64,000 nucleotides of DNA from Amborella trichopoda (lineage: Eukaryota > Streptophyta > Magnoliopsida > Amborellales > Amborellaceae). Numbering within the stretch: the stretch's first letter is position 1; the number at the start of each line of letters is the position of its first letter. Of the stretch, positions 60,761 to 64,000 are shown piece by piece. The stretch spans positions 1,837,933-1,901,932 of the forward strand of contig NW_006497600.1 of assembly GCF_000471905.2 (NCBI RefSeq), given 5' to 3'. The notes beneath the pieces are model-generated. The model worked only from the letters and a program-made list of their open reading frames with translations. It searched no databases and was not told the DNA's origin. The position numbers and the translations under genes are program-made.

Positions 60761-61161
60761 TGTTTACCAAAAAACAAATTATATCCAATTTTAGTGTAAC
60801 ACTTATCGTTATCTGACTGGGAACTACTATAGTACTGGAATACATGATTAATGAAATTAAATATTCCATAAATCAAACACACCCTTACCGATACAAAGTT
60901 TCGAGCTCAGCCTTTAATTACCAAACTAAGTTATTGTACCTTTTTTGTGAAGGTTTTGAACATGTTGATATAACCCTCCATAAATTGGAAAATTTATATC
61001 CAATCGTGGAACATGATTTTTTTTTCGAAGCATTTTCATAGTATGTGTTGTTTTTTTTCTAACAAGGCCAGACAATTGCTATTAGTTAAAGTCTTATCTA
61101 AAGGAGTAGATGTACATTTTGCTCACACAAGACTATGTAATCATGCATGAATCAACTCTTA

Positions 61162-61393
61162 TGGCACACTTGGTTCGCGTGAAATTGTTTTATAGAAAAT
61201 AATTTTCACATGAAAAAGTTATCTCGTGCAGTTAGGTGTGATAATATTTTCATACCTACTGGTCTTAGCACATCTTTTCACACCGATTGACAACTAATGG
61301 ATATAACAAATTTAACACACGTAACCACAAGAGATAAATTTTTCATATGAAATTGTTTTTCAAGAAACAATTTCACACCAACCAAACATGCCC
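61162..61393. mobile_element. Tourist-like MITE (PIF/Harbinger) with TTA target duplication
   Basis: 232 bp flanked by TTA (61159-61161) and TTA (61394-61396). The ends are inverted: TGGCACACTTGGTTCGCGTG at the left; GGGCATGTTTGGTTGGTGTG at the right on the other strand. Both continue into GAAATTGTTT and AAAATTTATCTC-like sequence. TTA duplication and the (T/G)GGC.(T/C)GTTTGGTT end are marks of Tourist elements. Confidence 0.75.
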
Positions 61394-61654
61394 TTAAACC
61401 TTTGAGATTTTCGAGTACCAAATGGGAATGAATTTTTTTGAACCCAACTGTTCGAATACTTTAGATTTCCAGGTACTACTTAGGAATGACCTATACATTT
61501 ATTGAGCCCGTCCCATTAGTACTATTGCTTTTTCGCGGCCTATGGGGACTAAGAAGATACAAAAGTGACTACTCTCTCTCTCCATGTATCCAAGAGATAA
61601 AAGTTTATACGAGTTATAAACCTTTTACCATCCATGAAAGTAAGGCCTTAATAA

Positions 61655-62165
61655 CCACTTAAAGATATTCGTTAGAAAAATCTCAAATTTATCATTTTGA
61701 CTGTTAAAATAACTCTCATATTGATCATCTCGACTTTAAGATGCATAAAAATATAAATTTGAAGTTTCAAGCCATAAAAGCAATACATTTCGTAGTATCT
61801 AATAACAAACTATCAAACTTTCAAAAATTGAAGTACGGGCGAGGTGCGCACCTCTAAATATTGTTTGGACTCTGGGGATATGGTTTGGATGCAAGAATTA
61901 TGCGATGGCTTGAAAATCTACATCCAACCCTCCAATGAAGTTTGAAATATAAAAATGTACATAATATGCAAATCCATAGATACTTCAAAACCTTGAAAAT
62001 ATACCAACTTACTACAATATGTATTACTTTTTGGACTTTAAATTATTACTTTTGTTTTCATATTCATACATTTCAAGGTCGAGATGAAGAACTGAAAAGT
62101 TTCCCAATGTCATAACACTCTCCTAGAGGATTTTTGAGATGGACCTCGCTCCAATATTATAATGA
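61655..62165. mobile_element. Repeat family A, copies 9 and 10 in opposite directions
   Basis: A minus-oriented partial copy (about 61655-61835, with CATATTGATCATCTCGAC) is directly followed by a plus-oriented copy (about 61836-62165, from GAGGTGCGCACCTC to TGACACCTTA). The pair is head to head and strongly diverged. Confidence 0.5.
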
Positions 62166-62532
62166 AGGATGACACCTTATTAGGGTGGCAATGGACCTGG
62201 AAGTGACATGGGACTCGAGGGGTAAACCTGAACCGGGTCTGGGTATGGATAAAAAAATTGGACCTGACAGGTAGACCCAATATGGGACCGGGTATGGATC
62301 CAAAAAATGGACCCGACGGGTTGGGTCCGGGTCCAAATCTTGGACTTGGACCTTAACACTTTTCAGGTCTAGGTCAGGTTCTAGGTCTAAATATATTTAA
62401 ATAAAGTTAAATATATAGAAAATTTTTAATTTTTGGGTTGGATATGGCTCTCATATTATTTTTTTCAGGTTTAGCCCCTTTACCTCTCCTGCACCTAATA
62501 CAAACGTTTTTCTAGATAAGTGGAAAATATAT

Positions 62533-62740
62533 AATGATACCATTTACCTTGGTACAAGGTGGTCCCAATTAATCTTGACTTGTAAATTTGAGTGGCTGCA
62601 TTTATTTTATTGACCAAACTCAAAGTTCAAAAAAATAATTCTCGAACTTTATGACATGACCAATCTATCAGATTTCACATCGAATGGTGGTAAGCAATTG
62701 TGACCTCTCTGTATCAAAAGATAAATTTCTCATTTAAAAA
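62533..62740. mobile_element. MITE family E, copy 2
   Basis: Left end GATACCATTTACCTTGGTAC, inner GATTTCACATCGAATGGTGG, right part TGTATCAAAAGATAAATTTC. Same layout and size as the copy at 9722. Confidence 0.6.
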
Positions 62741-62834
62741 AAATCCCATTTAGACATATGCTCCATTTTGCCAACCTTAAATTTCATGTGGATCTTCAAT
62801 GGAATGTGCGTTGCTCAAAGGTCGACACCTTATG

Positions 62835-63820
62835 GTGTTAGCGTATGGATATATCATTATGGATACATAACAGTATGGATATGTATGTATATGAGTATAT
62901 ATCTCTTGATAAGGTTAGATGTCAAGCATCTCTTGATTATGATAGTAATTATCAATAATGTCTATCCACAACTGTTAGCCATATATTTATATAGGGACTT
63001 GTATATTATTTATTAATTAATAAAAGAGAGAGTATTATGAGTTTCTAATATGTTATTAGAGCCATAGGCTCCTCAACCTCAAATCTGAGCTCGCCAACCT
63101 CAAATCTGAGGTCGGGAAATTTCAAGACCGTCTGCCCATTATTGGCTCATATTCGTTTCGAAAGGGAAATTTCAAGACCGTTTGTCTTCTGTTGGTTCAT
63201 ATTCGTTCCGAAAATTTCGTCTGTATCTACCTCACATTGTAGGTATCATCTCTCTCTCCCTTGGGCCTGAAAAATCAAGCATACCTCGTTCTCTTTCTAG
63301 AACTCCCTCTTTCTCTCTCTCTAGAAGCTAGTTCCGGCCGGTCAAGTGTAACTTTCTCTTTGATCAATTGTAACTCCCTCTCTTTGTCTAATAATATCTA
63401 ATATCTTTGACTTAGCAGTTATCCTTGCAACTCTGTCTCTAAGCTTTATCTCTCTAGATTTTACCCATATCTTTGTCTCCTTTTTGGCTTCCCTCTAGAT
63501 TTTACCCCTCTCTTTCTCTCTATTTCTCTATATTCTGGTTGCCACTTTCTCGCTCCTTCCTTCTCTTTTCCCACTCCAGAGCTGGTACTCTCTGTTAGCG
63601 TATGGATATATCATTATGGATACTTATCAGTGTGGATATGTATGTATAGAGGTATATATCTCTTGATAAGTTTAGGTGTCTAGCATCTATTGTTTATGAT
63701 AGTAATTATCAATAACGTGGATAATTATCAATAATATCTATCCACAATTGTTGGCCCTATATTTATATAGGGTATTGTATATTATTTACTAATTAATAAA
63801 ATATATAGTATTATAAGTTT
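62835..63820 (+). mobile_element. TRIM-like small LTR element (fossil), two LTRs
   Basis: Two related blocks of about 210-225 bp, at about 62838-63050 and 63596-63820, both start TAGCGTATGGATATATCATT and pass TATATTTATATAGGG to TTTCTAA. After each comes an initiator-tRNA-type primer-binding site (TTAGAGCCATAGGCTCC-like). About 540 bp of non-coding, CT-rich sequence lies between them. The size and lack of genes fit a TRIM. Since the second LTR is again followed by the binding site and leader, a tandem LTR-leader-LTR-leader arrangement runs off the window. The LTRs differ by substitutions and small indels, so it is not recent. Confidence 0.65.
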
Positions 63821-64000
63821 CTAAATAGAGCCATAGGCTCCTCGGCCTCTAATTTGACTTCCCACCTCAGATCTGAGGTTGCCGGATCTGAGCTCAGCTT
63901 CATGTTACCAGATCTGAGCTCGGCTTCAGTTTCATTCCGACTCTTTGTCAAACAACTGCACCCTCTTTAATGTTCTCTCTCTCTATTTGTGCATATAATA

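Larger units (their letters stand above)
57151..64000. other. Intergenic stretch upstream of NOT1
   Basis: No protein gene recognised in nearly 7 kb. It holds family A copies, gap 3, a tRNA-box-like stretch near 60290-60400 that may be a SINE scrap, two GGGTGGCAATG-started repeat remnants (60583 and 62186), a Tourist-like MITE, MITE family E and the TRIM-like LTR element. Confidence 0.6.

Overview
The window comes from a seed-plant nuclear genome. It is AT-rich and dense with MITE-sized repeats. It carries one long, intact plant-type gene with about fifty introns, plus plant LTR, TRIM and RTE-type LINE debris and a probable piece of mitochondrial DNA. The species cannot be named from the sequence. 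A non-grass angiosperm is my impression, not something I can show. Three runs of N (14347-14670, 46296-46498, 58811-59307) are assembly gaps.

Layout. (1) 1-4898, minus strand: a broken, intron-bearing copy of SEC61A (Sec61 translocon alpha subunit). Its first intron holds the remains of a Ty3/gypsy-like element with two arms back to back. (2) 4899-12832: intergenic DNA made of several small repeat families. (3) 12833-56234, minus strand: a complete NOT1 gene (scaffold of the CCR4-NOT deadenylase). I could lay out 51 coding exons totalling 7272 nt (2423 residues plus stop). All joins keep frame and no internal stop was met. Two adjacent introns start with GC, not GT. Introns range from under 100 bp to 7.1 kb; the large ones hold a LINE, mitochondrial-like DNA, MITEs, a minisatellite and two of the gaps. 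(4) 56235-56430: NOT1 5-prime leader and probable promoter. (5) 56431-64000: intergenic DNA with more MITEs, including a clear TTA-flanked Tourist-like one, and at the right edge a TRIM-like small LTR element.

The only gene I expect to work is NOT1, a housekeeping scaffold that binds CAF1, CCR4, NOT2/3 and NOT9 in mRNA decay and translational repression. No operon, defence system or RNA gene was found. The most interesting signals are the paired GC-AG introns, three local duplications that each copy a NOT1 splice junction, a ten-copy repeat family with a palindromic terminal core, and odd ACGT-rich tracts at two gap edges.
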